A stretch of 64,000 nt of DNA from Paraoerskovia sediminicola (GTDB taxonomy: Bacteria; Actinomycetota; Actinomycetes; Actinomycetales; Cellulomonadaceae): contig NZ_AP027729.1 in the NCBI RefSeq assembly GCF_030296575.1, forward strand, positions 1,364,001-1,428,000, in the 5' to 3' direction. Positions within the stretch are counted from its first letter, which is position 1; the number at the start of each line of letters is the position of its first letter. The notes beneath the pieces were generated by a model. That model did not search any database. It was given only the letters and a program-made list of their open reading frames with translations, and was not told the origin of the DNA. Positions 9,250-19,846 of the stretch are shown here, piece after piece. The translations under genes were made by a program, and so were the position numbers.

Positions 9250-12200
9250 TCAGACCTCGCGACGCTTTCGCGCTACCAGCACGGCACCAGTTCCAAGCCC
9301 TAGGAACAACAGCGAGAGGCCTGCGATCCCACCGGTCTCGGCTCCGGTCATCGGGAGCGGTGTCGGTGTCGGCTTTGCTGTCGACGTCGGCGCTGGCGCC
9401 GGCATCAGACTCGACGTCGGAGTCGGCGTCGGCGTGGGCGTCGGCGTCGGCGTGGGAGTCGGCGTCGGCGTGGGAGTCGGCGTGGGAGTCGGGTCCACCA
9501 CGAACTCGTTCGTCACCGTGATCACCGGCACGGGATTGCCACCCGTGTCCTCGACGAGCGTGACCGTCCCACTGATCACCGGCGTCTGCCACGAACCACC
9601 AGGATCCGTCGACGGCGTGTTCTCGGAGACGTCACACTCCATCCCGACCCACAGCTGGTCATGCGTCGCCTGACCGTCCTCAGGGACCTTGAACGGAGTC
9701 GTCGCCGTCGCAGTCCAACTACCGCTGACATCCGTGTGGACACCATCCGAGCAGAACCAGTCCCCACCGAACTCCTTGTCCGGGTCGATCACACCCCGAT
9801 CATCGACAACCGTCTTCTCGATCTGGAAACCAGTCGTCGAGACCCGCGTGAAGGTGTTCGTGACCGTGATCACCGGCACGGGATTGCCACCCGTGTCCTC
9901 GACGAGCGTGACCGTCCCACTGATCACCGGCGTCTGCCACGAACCACCAGGATCCGTCGACGGCGTGTTCTCGGAGACGTCACACTCCATCCCGACCCAC
10001 AGCTGGTCATGCGTCGCCTGACCGTCCTCAGGGACCTTGAACGGAGTCGTCGCCGTCGCAGTCCAACTACCGCTGACATCCGTGTGGACACCATCCGAGC
10101 AGAACCAGTCCCCACCGAACTCCTTGTCCGGGTCGATCACACCCCGATCATCGACAACCGTCTTCTCGATCTGGAAACCAGTCGTCGAAGGCACCACGAA
10201 CTCGTTCGTCACCGTGATCACCGGCACGGGATTGCCACCCGTGTCCTCGACGAGCGTGACCGTCCCACTGATCACCGGCGTCTGCCACGAACCACCAGGA
10301 TCCGTCGACGGCGTGTTCTCGGAGACGTCACACTCCATCCCGACCCACAGCTGGTCATGCGTCGCCTGACCGTCCTCAGGGACCTTGAACGGAGTCGTCG
10401 CCGTCGCAGTCCAACTACCGCTGACATCCGTGTGGACACCATCCGAGCAGAACCAGTCCCCACCGAACTCCTTGTCCGGGTCGATCACACCCCGATCATC
10501 GACAACCGTCTTCTCGATCTGGAAACCAGTCGTCGAGACCCGCGTGAAGGTGTTCGTGACCGTGACGACCTCGACGGGGTCCGTCGCCGCAACACCAAGG
10601 GTGACGGTGCTCGAGACGTCGGGCGCCTCCCAGCTGCCGCCAGAGAGGTCCCCCGGCGCAGTCTCGGTCACCGTGCACACGGATCCGACGGGCGAGCCGG
10701 TCGAGATCGTGACTGTGTCCCCGGCTGCGAGCGTCCACGTGCCGTCGTCGACCTCGGTCGCGGCATCAGGGTAGGTGCAGCTCCAGGCACCCTCGAACTG
10801 CGTGCCCGCAGGCACCAGGCCGGCGCTGTCAGTAAGTGACTTGGTGATCTGGAAGTCCGTCGACGCCGGCACCGGATCAGCCGTGAACTCATTCGTCACC
10901 GTAATCACCGGCACCGCCGGATCCTCAACCAACGTCACCTCACCCGAATACACCGGCGCCTGCCACGAACCACCCGCCACATCACTCGGCGCATCCTCAA
11001 CCACACGACACTGCGAACCCACCGCAACCCCAGCCGCCAGGGTCGCCGTCGAAGCACCAGCCTCCAACGACCACGACCCCTGCCCCTGCTGCGTGCCCCC
11101 GTTATCTGTCGTGCACTCCCAATTACCGGTGAACGACGTCCCCGAAGGCACCACACCCGCCGGATCCGTCAACACCTTCGTAATCTGAAAACCCGACGCC
11201 ACCGGCACCGGATCAGCCGTGAACTCATTCGTCACCGTGATCACCGGCACCGCCGGATCCTCAACCAACGTCACCTCACCCGAATACACCGGGGCCTGCC
11301 ACGAACCACCCGCCACATCACTCGGCGCATCCTCAACCACACGACACTGCGAACCCACCGGCACCCCAGCCGCCAGGGTCGCCGTCGAAGCACCAGCCTC
11401 CAACGACCACGACCCCTGCCCCTGCTGCGTGCCCCCGTTATCTGTCGTGCACTCCCAATTACCGGTGAACGACGTCCCCGAAGGCACCACACCCGCCGGA
11501 TCCGTCAACACCTTCGTAATCTGAAAACCCGACGCCACCGGCACCGGATCAGCCGTGAACTCATTCGTCACCGTGATCACCGGCACCGCCGGATCCTCAA
11601 CCAACGTCACCTCACCCGAATACACCGGCGCCTGCCACGAACCACCCGCCACATCACTCGGCGCATCCTCAACCACACGACACTGCGAACCCACCGCAAC
11701 CCCAGCCGCCAGGGTCGCCGTCGAAGCACCAGCCTCCAACGACCACGACCCCTGCCCCTGCTGCGTGCCCCCGTTATCTGTCGTGCACTCCCAATTACCG
11801 GTGAACGACGTCCCCGAAGGCACCACACCCGCCGGATCCGTCAACACCTTCGTAATCTGAAAACCCGACGCCACCGGCACCGGATCAGCCGTGAACTCAT
11901 TCGTCACCGTGATCACCGGCACCGCCGGATCCTCAACCAACGTCACCTCACCCGAATACACCGGCGCCTGCCACGAACCACCCGCCACATCACTCGGCGC
12001 ATCCTCAACCACACGACACTGCGAACCCACCGCAACCCCAGCCGCCAGGGTCGCCGTCGAAGCACCAGCCTCCAACGACCACGACCCCTGCCCCTGCTGC
12101 GTGCCCCCGTTATCTGTCGTGCACTCCCAATTACCGGTGAACGACGTCCCCGAAGGCACCACACCCGCCGGATCCGTCAACACCTTCGTAATCTGAAAAC

Positions 12201-12687
12201 CCGACGCCACCGGCACCGGATCAGCCGTGAACTCATTCGTCACCGTGATCACCGGCACCGCCGGATCCTCAACCAACGTCACCTCACCCGAATACACCGG
12301 GGCCTGCCACGAACCACCCGCCACATCACTCGGCGCATCCTCAACCACACGACACTGCGAACCCACCGGCACCCCAGCCGCCAGGGTCGCCGTCGAAGCA
12401 CCAGCCTCCAACGACCACGACCCCTGCCCCTGCTGCGTGTTCCCGCTATCTGTCGTGCACTCCCAATTACCGGTGAACGACGTCCCCGAAGGCACCACAC
12501 CCGCCGGATCCGTCAACACCTTCGTGATCTGAAAACCCGTCGCATCGACGGCGAATGCCGCAGGAGCAACAATGACCGGAACCGCAATCAGCGGCGCGGA
12601 GACCAACGCGATGGACCCTAGGAGCGCGGCGAAGCGCGACAGCCGAGAAGGCCGCCTACCGCGCCCCGATGACATTGCGTGATGCAT
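9250..12687 (-). CDS. LPxTG-anchored surface protein with nine DUF5979-like repeats
   Basis: Secreted protein of 1145 residues, predicted to be sortase-linked to peptidoglycan. The signal peptide (about 1-45) has FAALLGSIALVSAPLIAVPV. Then come five nearly identical 112-residue repeats (start GFQITKVLTDPAGVVPSGTS, end VTVTNEF), one different repeat (FQITKSLTDSAGLVPAGTQF), three nearly identical 116-residue repeats (GFQIEKTVVDDRGVIDPDKE), a (PT)n stalk, LPMTG, a hydrophobic helix and the basic tail ARKRREV. Each repeat has two Cys, a Lys in the first strand, a Glu in the middle and Asn in the last strand, the pattern of isopeptide-forming Ig/CnaB-type modules. The specific ligand is unknown. 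Leftward, with the second surface protein upstream. Confidence 0.85.
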   Translation of the reverse strand: MHHAMSSGRGRRPSRLSRFAALLGSIALVSAPLIAVPVIVAPAAFAVDATGFQITKVLTDPAGVVPSGTSFTGNWECTTDSGNTQQGQGSWSLEAGASTATLAAGVPVGSQCRVVEDAPSDVAGGSWQAPVYSGEVTLVEDPAVPVITVTNEFTADPVPVASGFQITKVLTDPAGVVPSGTSFTGNWECTTDNGGTQQGQGSWSLEAGASTATLAAGVAVGSQCRVVEDAPSDVAGGSWQAPVYSGEVTLVEDPAVPVITVTNEFTADPVPVASGFQITKVLTDPAGVVPSGTSFTGNWECTTDNGGTQQGQGSWSLEAGASTATLAAGVAVGSQCRVVEDAPSDVAGGSWQAPVYSGEVTLVEDPAVPVITVTNEFTADPVPVASGFQITKVLTDPAGVVPSGTSFTGNWECTTDNGGTQQGQGSWSLEAGASTATLAAGVPVGSQCRVVEDAPSDVAGGSWQAPVYSGEVTLVEDPAVPVITVTNEFTADPVPVASGFQITKVLTDPAGVVPSGTSFTGNWECTTDNGGTQQGQGSWSLEAGASTATLAAGVAVGSQCRVVEDAPSDVAGGSWQAPVYSGEVTLVEDPAVPVITVTNEFTADPVPASTDFQITKSLTDSAGLVPAGTQFEGAWSCTYPDAATEVDDGTWTLAAGDTVTISTGSPVGSVCTVTETAPGDLSGGSWEAPDVSSTVTLGVAATDPVEVVTVTNTFTRVSTTGFQIEKTVVDDRGVIDPDKEFGGDWFCSDGVHTDVSGSWTATATTPFKVPEDGQATHDQLWVGMECDVSENTPSTDPGGSWQTPVISGTVTLVEDTGGNPVPVITVTNEFVVPSTTGFQIEKTVVDDRGVIDPDKEFGGDWFCSDGVHTDVSGSWTATATTPFKVPEDGQATHDQLWVGMECDVSENTPSTDPGGSWQTPVISGTVTLVEDTGGNPVPVITVTNTFTRVSTTGFQIEKTVVDDRGVIDPDKEFGGDWFCSDGVHTDVSGSWTATATTPFKVPEDGQATHDQLWVGMECDVSENTPSTDPGGSWQTPVISGTVTLVEDTGGNPVPVITVTNEFVVDPTPTPTPTPTPTPTPTPTPTPTPTPTSSLMPAPAPTSTAKPTPTPLPMTGAETGGIAGLSLLFLGLGTGAVLVARKRREV
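9500..10543 (-). repeat. Three tandem 348-bp repeats
   Basis: Three consecutive 348-bp units (about 9500-9847, 9848-10195, 10196-10543) encode the 116-residue repeats. They look identical except for the linker codons: unit 2 ends in a TRV-type linker and units 1 and 3 in a VVP/VVD-type linker. Such identity implies very recent duplication or ongoing gene conversion. Confidence 0.9.
10883..12540 (-). repeat. Five tandem 336-bp repeats
   Basis: Unit starts at 10883, 11219, 11555, 11891 and 12227 are exactly 336 bases apart. Two subtypes can be told apart by a few SNPs: units 1, 3 and 4 (GGCGCCTGCC, GCAACCCC) and units 2 and 5 (GGGGCCTGCC, GGCACCCC). The unit nearest the signal peptide has extra differences. 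Base use is more A-rich at third positions than in the flanking repeats. Confidence 0.92.
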
Positions 12688-12851
12688 AGTGGCCCCGCAG
12701 TTCGAATACTCGTGTCATCGACTTTGACGACACCTCATGAGAACCATCGCAGACAGGTCAGGGGTGCGCGATTCGTGGCCTATTCCGCGGCGTACGGCAG
12801 GTTTCCGCAATTCACATAGAAGCTGCCCTGTACGCTCGCCGACCTACGCCG

Positions 12852-12899
12852 AACGTGCGGCTGATCGTCGACGATCTCCTCGACGATCAGCCGCACGTT
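12852..12899 (-). terminator. Hairpin terminator after the second surface-protein gene
   Basis: A perfect 20-bp stem (AACGTGCGGCTGATCGTCGA and its complement) with an 8-base loop, 11 bases past the stop at 12910. It separates the two leftward surface-protein genes, so they are probably separate transcription units. The rest of 12688-12851 shows no gene. Confidence 0.85.
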
Positions 12900-12909
12900 G
12901 ACCAGGCGT

Positions 12910-15900
12910 CTACTCCTCGCGGCGCCGACGGGTCGTCAGCACCGCGGCGGTCCCGAGCCCGAGCAGCAGCAGGGCGAGGGCGCCGATCGACGCGACCTGC
13001 GCACCCGTGACCGGGAGGTCCGGGGTCGTCGGGGTGGACGGAGTCGTCGGTGTGGTCGGAGGCGTCGTCGGTGTCGGGGTGGGTGTCGGCGTCGGGGTCA
13101 CCGGCGTGAACGTGTTGGTGACCGAGACGACCGGGACCGTCGGGTCCGTCCCCGTGGCCGCGAGGGTCACGCCGCCCGAGATCGTCGGCTGCTCCCACGA
13201 GCCACCATCGACGTCGGCCGGCGTGTCCTCCGTCACGGTGCACTCGGAACCGACCGGGACGTCGTCGGCCAGCACGACCGTCGTGCCGCCACCGGTGAGC
13301 GTCCACGTTCCGGAGCCCGCGTCGCTCCCGTCGGGCGCCACACACACCCAGTCACCGGTGAACGTCGTCCCCGAGGGGACGACCCCACCGTCGTCGACGA
13401 GGACCTTCTCGATCTTGAAGCCCGTGGCGTCCGGCGTGAAGGTGTTCGTGACCGTGACGACCTCGACGGGGTCCGTCGCCTCGAGCCCGAGGGTGACCGT
13501 ACCGGAGATGTCCGGTGTCTCCCACGTACCGTCAGGCTGCTGCACGGGAGCCGTCTCGACGACGGTGCACTCCGAGCCGATGGGGGCATTCGTCGTGATC
13601 CTCGTCGTGTCGCCGGCGACCAGGGACCAGGTCCCCGACGCCACCTGAGCCCCGTTGCCGTCGACGCAGCTCCAGGTGCCCGCGTAGGTGACGGACGGGT
13701 CCACGAGGCCCTCGTCGTCCACGAGCGCCTTGGTGATATCGAACGGCGTCGCATCTGCGAGGAACGAGTTGGTGACCGTGACAGGGACCGGGACCGGGTT
13801 GTTGCCCGCGGCCTCGAGCGTGACCGTTCCGGAGATCACTGGCTGCTCCCAGGTGCCGTCACCGGGGATGTCGGCCGGCTGGTCCTCCGTCACGGTGCAC
13901 ACCGAACCGACCGGCAGGCCCGTCCCCAAGGTCACGTCGTCGCCGTCCTCGAGCGTCCAGGTGCCCGAACCGACCACGGTCGAGGCGTCGGGGTAGGTGC
14001 ACTCCCAGCTGCCCGTGAACTCGAGGTCGAGCGGCACCGCCCCGAACGGGTCGGTGACGTTCTTCGTGATCGAGAACCCGGCCGTGTCCGCGGTGAACTC
14101 GTTGCTCACGGTGACGATCGGGAGGGGGTCGTTGTTCGCGGCCACCCCCAGGGTCACCGTGCCCGAGATCGTCGGGGTCTCCCAGCTGCCGTCGGGGAGG
14201 CCCGCAGGCGCGTCCTCCGTGACGGTGCACACGGAACCGACCGGGGCGTCCACGGCGAGGGTTGCGGTGCTGTCGCCCGCGGCGAGGGTCCAGGTGCCGG
14301 AGCCCGCGTCGCTGCCGTCGGGCGCCTCGCACGACCAGGTCCCGGTGAACGTCGTCCCCGCAGGGACCACGTTGTACGGGTCGGTGAGGTCCTTGGTGAT
14401 CGCGAAGCCGGTCGAGGTAGCGATGAACTCGTTGGTCACCGTCACCTCGGGGTTCGGGCTGTTCGCCGCGACTCCGAGGATGACGCTCGACGGCATGATC
14501 GTCGGCGGCTCCCAGGTGCCGTCGCCCGGAACGTCGGCAGGCGGCGTCTCGACGACGTTGCACTGGGCGCCGACCGGGGCGTTCGGTGTGATGGTCGTCG
14601 TCTCGCCCGCCTTCACGGTCCAGGTCCCGTCGTCGTAGACCGTCCCGGGGTTCGCCGGGTCGACGCACTCCCAGGTGCCCGTGTAGTCGAGGTCGGGGTC
14701 GACGACCTGCTCGTCGTCGGTCAGGGCCTTGGTGATGTCGAAGCCGGTCGGGGTCGGCGTGAACGTGTTGCTGACCGTGACGACCTCGACCGGATCGTTG
14801 TTGCCTGTCGCGCCGAGGGTCACGCTCGCGGGGCTGATGGTCGGGGTCTCCCACGTGCCGCCGGGGACGTCCCCCGGCGCAGTCTCGGTCACCGTGCAGA
14901 CGGATCCCACGGGCGAGTCCGTCGAGATCGTGACCGTGCCCCCAGCTGCGAGCGTCCACGTGCCGTCGTCGACCTCCGTCGCAGCGTCGGGATAGGTGCA
15001 GCTCCAGGTACCCGCGAACTGCGTGCCCGAGGGCACCAGGCCGGCGCTGTCGGTGAGTGACTTGGTGATCTGGAAGTCCGTCGACTCCGCGACGAACTCG
15101 TTGCTGACGGTGACGACCGGGACCGTGTCGGTGGCGTCGACACCAAGGGTCACGTCGGCCCCGATCGTCGGCGGCTCCCAGGTCCCGTCACCACCGGTCG
15201 GGGTGGTCTCCGTGACCGTGCAGGTCATGCCGACCCACAGGGAGGCCGAGGTCGCGTCCGGGTCGGCGGTGTCGTCGGGGACGGTGAACGTGCCGGCCCC
15301 CGTCGTCGACCACGTGCCGGTGGCGTCGGCGTGCGTGCCGTCGGTGCACGTCCAGGTACCGGAGAACGTCTCGCTACCCACCAGGCCTTCGGGGTCCGTC
15401 AGGTCCTTCGCGATCTCGAAACCGGTGGACTCGACCCGGGTGTTCGTCACCGTGACCGTGGCGTACGACGCGTCGTCGGTCCCGACGGGGACGAGGTTCC
15501 ACCCGGACGGCGAGACGACGACGTCGAAGTTGGGATCCGGAGCCTCGCTCACCTGCACCTCCGAGCCCGCGGGCAGGAGGCCTGGTGTCGCCGGAGAGAT
15601 GGGTATGCGCGTCGAGCTACCCGCCGCGACGCTCACGGTGTCCTGACCCTGGAGGTCGAGCGGGTCCTGGCGGAAGTCCCGTGCCTCGACGTCGATCAGG
15701 AAAGACGTGGTCGGTTCGACGGGCAGCGAGCCCTGCCCGAGCTGCTTCTCGATGAACACCGCGGTGGAGGCGACGAAGCCCGCGTCGATGTTCGGGTCGT
15801 TCTCCCCGGGGTTGCCGGCCGTGTAGGTCACCTGACCGTTCGCGGGGTCGGCGTCGGAGTCGACGATGTCGTCCCGCGGTGAGGTTGTCGGGTCGCCGAC

Positions 15901-18311
15901 GTCCTGCTGGGTGAAGATCACCGCGGCCCACGGCACGGTGCCGAACCGCGTGTCCCCACCGAAGTCGACGTCGCCCGTCGTGGGCTTCACGAACTCGACC
16001 GTGTAGTCGCCACCGTTCGGCGTGAACCCGGTGACGCCCTCGTTCGTCGCGAAGTAGTACTGCCCGTTCGCGTCCGTGGTCTTGGTGGCGAGCTCCGTAC
16101 CCTGTGGGTCGAGCAGTCGGACGACGACGCCCGGCAGGGGCGGCTCGTCGGCATCCTGGATGCCGTCCTGGTCGGCGTCGAACCAGACGACGTTGCCGAT
16201 CTGCAGCGGTGCGAGCGGGAGCAGTGCGGCGACGTCACCGAGCCCGCCGGCCTTCGCCAGGGCGCCCTCGATGGGCATCTCGACCATCCGACCGCGCTGC
16301 GAGTCACCGGCGGTCGCGCCGCCCGTGGTGTCGTACCAGGAGAAGCCGTTCGTGCGGAACTCGCTGACGGTGTCGTAGCCGGTGGAGAGGATCTGGTCCG
16401 CGCCCGGGAGGCTGGCGAGCCCGCCCGTCGAGATCTCCTGGTGCTCGCCGCGCCGCGTGACAGGACCGGCAAACGTGTTCGTGTCGTGGAAGAACTCGCG
16501 GCCACCCGGGCCCTGGGGTGTGAGCGGGTCGTTGGCCGACGACGACGTCGCGGCCGACGTCTTGCCGCCCACGACACCGTCGTTCTCGAGCGTGAACGTC
16601 CCCGACGCCGATGGTGCGGCGATCAAGGTGTCTCCGGACGCGAATGCTTCGTACACCGTCCCCGCCACTGGGTTGAACGGTGCGACGTTGTTGTAGCCGA
16701 GCTGGAAGCCGAATCGGTCCGAGAACCCGACGACCAGCTCGCCGTCGGACGTGAACGACAGGTCCGTGAGCATCGGCTGCGGCCAGGCGAGGCTCAGGTC
16801 GGTCGGGCTGTCGATGCCCATCTCCGTGGGGTCGAACGTGTCGCGCCACGGGTGCCACTGACACGTGTGTGCCTGCTGGGCGAGGGCGCAACTGTTGAAG
16901 GCCGCGCCCTTCTGGTAGCTCAGGTCGTCGATCCGCAGGACCTCCGACGCCGGGTCCGCAAGGCCCGACGGGTCGCCCGTCGGTACGGCGCGGACGACGG
17001 CGTTCACGTCACCGATGTCCGTCGCGGTCGCGTTCTCGACGTAGCCGACGAGGATCTGTCCGTGGGCCACCGTCAGCGCCCACGGCCGGTCCGCGGCGGT
17101 CAGCCCGAGGGGATCGACTGGTCCAGCGTCTTGCTCGCGATGTCGATGACCTCGATCTCGCGCAGGTGGAGGTTCATCACGTAGAGCTTGGTCTGGTCGG
17201 CACTCACAGCCACGCCACCGATGCCGAGCGTCCCGACGCCGGTGTAGGCGGCGGTGTCGGCAGCCGGGTCCTGCGGGCGGATGAACCCGCCGCGGCCCGC
17301 GTACGTCGCGTCGAAGGTCCCGAAGTCGATGCCGAGGCCGGGCACGTCGTTCGGCACGCCGTTCTGGCCATCGGCCGTCAGGGCGGGCCCGAGGTTGAGC
17401 CAGGTCTCGATCGGACCGGGAGACCCGATCAGCCCCGTCGCGGGGTCGTAGACGTCCGGCACCCGGTAGACCGTCGCGAGCCCGCCGGGCCCGAGGTCGA
17501 CCTGTCGTCGGAGCACCGCCGCGGCGAAGAGGTCTCCCGTCGAGCCCTGGGCCGCCGTGCCCCAGATGCCGCCGGTCTCGTCGAAGGTCGCGAGCGGGGT
17601 GCGGCTCTCGGGCAGGCCGAAGTACGGCCCGGGGTACGCCCCGTTATTCACGAAGTTGAAGTCGTTCGCGGCACCCGGGGACGTCGCCGCGGTCTGCCAG
17701 GGCCACGCGGCCAGCGAGACGCCCTGCTCCGGGTTGTTCGGGTTGACCTGGTACTGCCGCTGCCCGGCGTACGCGAGCGACGTCGCGACCGGGGTGTCGG
17801 CCCCTGCCACGGAGTACTCGTCGGGCACGTTCACGCCGAAGTCGACGTCCGTCGCGCCGACGTCGACCAGCTGCACGTTGCTGCCGGACTCGCCGGCGGA
17901 GGCGCCGAGGACCGAGAAGGACGGGAAGTAGCCCTGGGGGAGGTCGGTGAACTCGATGCGGAGCGCATCGGTGTCGGCGCCGGTCACGGCGACCGTATAC
18001 GTACCGTCGGCGCCGGAGGTCGTCGTTCCGACGGCGGAGTCGTCGCGGTCGTAGGCGGTAACCGTCACACCGGCGAAGCCCCGGTCCCGCGGCAGCGCGG
18101 GGTCGCCCGGGTCTGGGTCGAGGATCCCGTTCGAGTTGAAGTCGTGGAACACGGTGCCGGACACGCTGCCGTCGACAGCAGCGGCCGGGAGCACCGCGAC
18201 GGGCGCGACGACGAGGGGCGCTGCGACGAGAGCGACGCTCCCGACGAGCGCGGCGAGGCGCTGCGAGGTCTTGCTCTGCCTCGCTGCGCGCGGGTTCGTG
18301 CTCCTGGCCAT
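12910..18311 (-). CDS. Giant LPxTG surface protein with SdrD-B-like and seven DUF5979-like repeats, frameshifted
   Basis: About 1800 residues once one frameshift is repaired (plus-strand G-run 17109-17112; the repaired join reads DQSIPLGLTAADRPWALTVA). Signal peptide near residues 15-50 (LAALVGSVALVAAPLVVAPV). Next is an SdrD-B-like domain (GTVFHDFNSNGILDPDPGDP), a large beta-propeller-like region with ADQTKLYVMNLHLREIEVID, a second SdrD-B domain (IGNVVWFDADQDGIQDADEP), then seven ITK...VTVTN repeats, a Pro/Thr stalk, LPVTG, a TM helix and TRRRREE. ATG 18311 has GAGGAGC upstream. No sortase or pilin gene is nearby. Likely an adhesin or S-layer-like stalk; the ligand is unknown. Confidence 0.82.
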
Positions 18312-18467
18312 GGTGCTCCTCGACGTCTGCGGCGCGGACCGGTCAGGCACGGTCAGCGACTGTCCCTGTCGAAAGATTGGCAGGGGCGCAGCGAACCTGC
18401 CACGCGAACACTGACAACCAGGTAACGATTCGACGACGATGGCGCGGCTACGTGGCCAGAGGGCGAC

Positions 18468-19802
18468 CTATCCACCCCGGATCGCGTCACCGAGTCGCTG
18501 ATCGTCAGAAAACCCTGGCAGGACCAGGAATGACCCCGAGGCGGTCGTCCTGGTGAGCTCCATCAGGGCATCGCTCTCGTCGAGCCGCTGCTGGGTCCGG
18601 ACGAACGTATCCAGGTCACGCTGGAAGGCGACGAACACGAGCCCGTGCTCGCTCGCGTCGGAGAACGAGTAGCTGCGCCGCAGCATGAGGGTGTCGAGGC
18701 CCGCGGGCAGGGGTGCGCCCTGCGGACGTGCGCGTCCAGCGGGATCAGCACCTGCCCGGTCTCGTCCTTGGCGCCGATGTCGGGGTCGTCGAGCGCGACG
18801 CCACCGGACAACGGCGCGCCCGTGTCGCGGTCGCGCCCGACGATCTCGTTCTGCCGCTCGACCGCGAGCGCCGTGAACGCTGCAGTGTCGACGGGCATCT
18901 GCCGCACCACCATGGTCGTGGCTCCCGCCGGGCCGGCCACGGTCCCTGTGCCCGTGTCGACGCCGTCGAGCCATACGGCCTCGTCGACGTCGGCGGCGGT
19001 GCGCGGGATCGACAGCCCGTCGTGGAAGCCGACGATGTTCCGGTTCGCCGGCCCGCCCTCGAGCGCGGGCACGAAGCCCGCGGCCCGCCATCTCTCGGTC
19101 GCGCCGCAGCTCGCTGCGAGGTCGCGCAGCAGGGTGTCACGGGCGAGTGCGACGACGACGCCGTCGTCCGACCTGATCTGCAGCACCAGGTCCCCGCCGG
19201 AGTGGGTCGGGGGATCTCGTCGCGCGCGAAGTCGGGGAGCGGGTCGGACGCCGGGGCGCCCGACCCGAGCGAGGCGCGGACGATCTCGCTCCCGACCCCG
19301 ACGGTCACCGTCAGCCGGGCGGGGCCGAGGCCGGCGAGCGCGGGGTCCTGCCCGGTGGCGAGGTCCGAGATGCGCTCCCCGAGGGCGTCGAGGGCCGCGG
19401 GCAGTGCCGCCGTCTCGACGTCGAGCACGACGATCTCGAGCTGTCGCTGGAGGGTCGCGGGCCGGTCGACGCCGGCCTGGCGCTCGCCGCGCGCCTCGAC
19501 GACGGCGGCCGACGGGGCCTCGCCACCGGCGTCCGGGTCGCCCTGCGTGCTGCTGGTGTCGGACGCCGCGGCGTCGCCCGACGCTCCTGCGTCACCGCTG
19601 CGCACCCCGACGTCACGCCCGAGGACGAACCCGCCGACGGCGCCGACCGCGCCGGCGGCGAAGGTCCGGGTGAGGAACTGCCGTCGGCTGGGGCTGCGGT
19701 CGGCGTCCGGGTCGCTCGTGTCCGGGGAGCGTCGGAAGGCCCGGCGGGTCGCCGTCCCTCGTCCACAGGCAGGCCGTCGTCGGCCTGCGTCCCGGTGTCC
19801 AT
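18468..19802 (-). CDS. Tat-exported Dyp-type peroxidase (EfeB-like), three frameshifts in this sequence
   Basis: Heme peroxidase exported folded by the Tat system. A twin-arginine signal (SRRQFLTRTFAAGAVGAVGG) follows a short charged leader that starts at ATG 19802. Family motifs: NIVGFHDGLSIPRTA (GxxDG) and PLDAHVR with the expected heme-ligating His. The last part is MLRRSYSFSDASEHGLVFVA then FQRDLDTFVRTQQRLDESDA. The reading frame must be repaired at three plus-strand places: 19724-19727, 19209-19213 and near 18722. The repaired length is about 445 residues, normal for the family. No EfeU/EfeO iron-uptake genes are adjacent. Divergent from the beta-helix gene, only 44 bases apart. Confidence 0.85.
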
Positions 19803-19846
19803 GGAGCGAGGGTAGTTCGCGCAGTGCCGCAGGTATCGTCGCGGCC

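Noticed and set aside
9500..12540. Direct repeats that might be taken for a CRISPR array
   Set aside because: Units of 336 and 348 bases follow each other without spacers and code in frame for protein modules.
12898..15060. Long open frames opposite the surface-protein genes and other genes (for example 720 residues here, 978 residues at 28635-31571 on the minus strand)
   Set aside because: Arg/Ala/Pro-rich translations without family features, caused by the high GC content; the real genes on the other strand have signal peptides and known domains.
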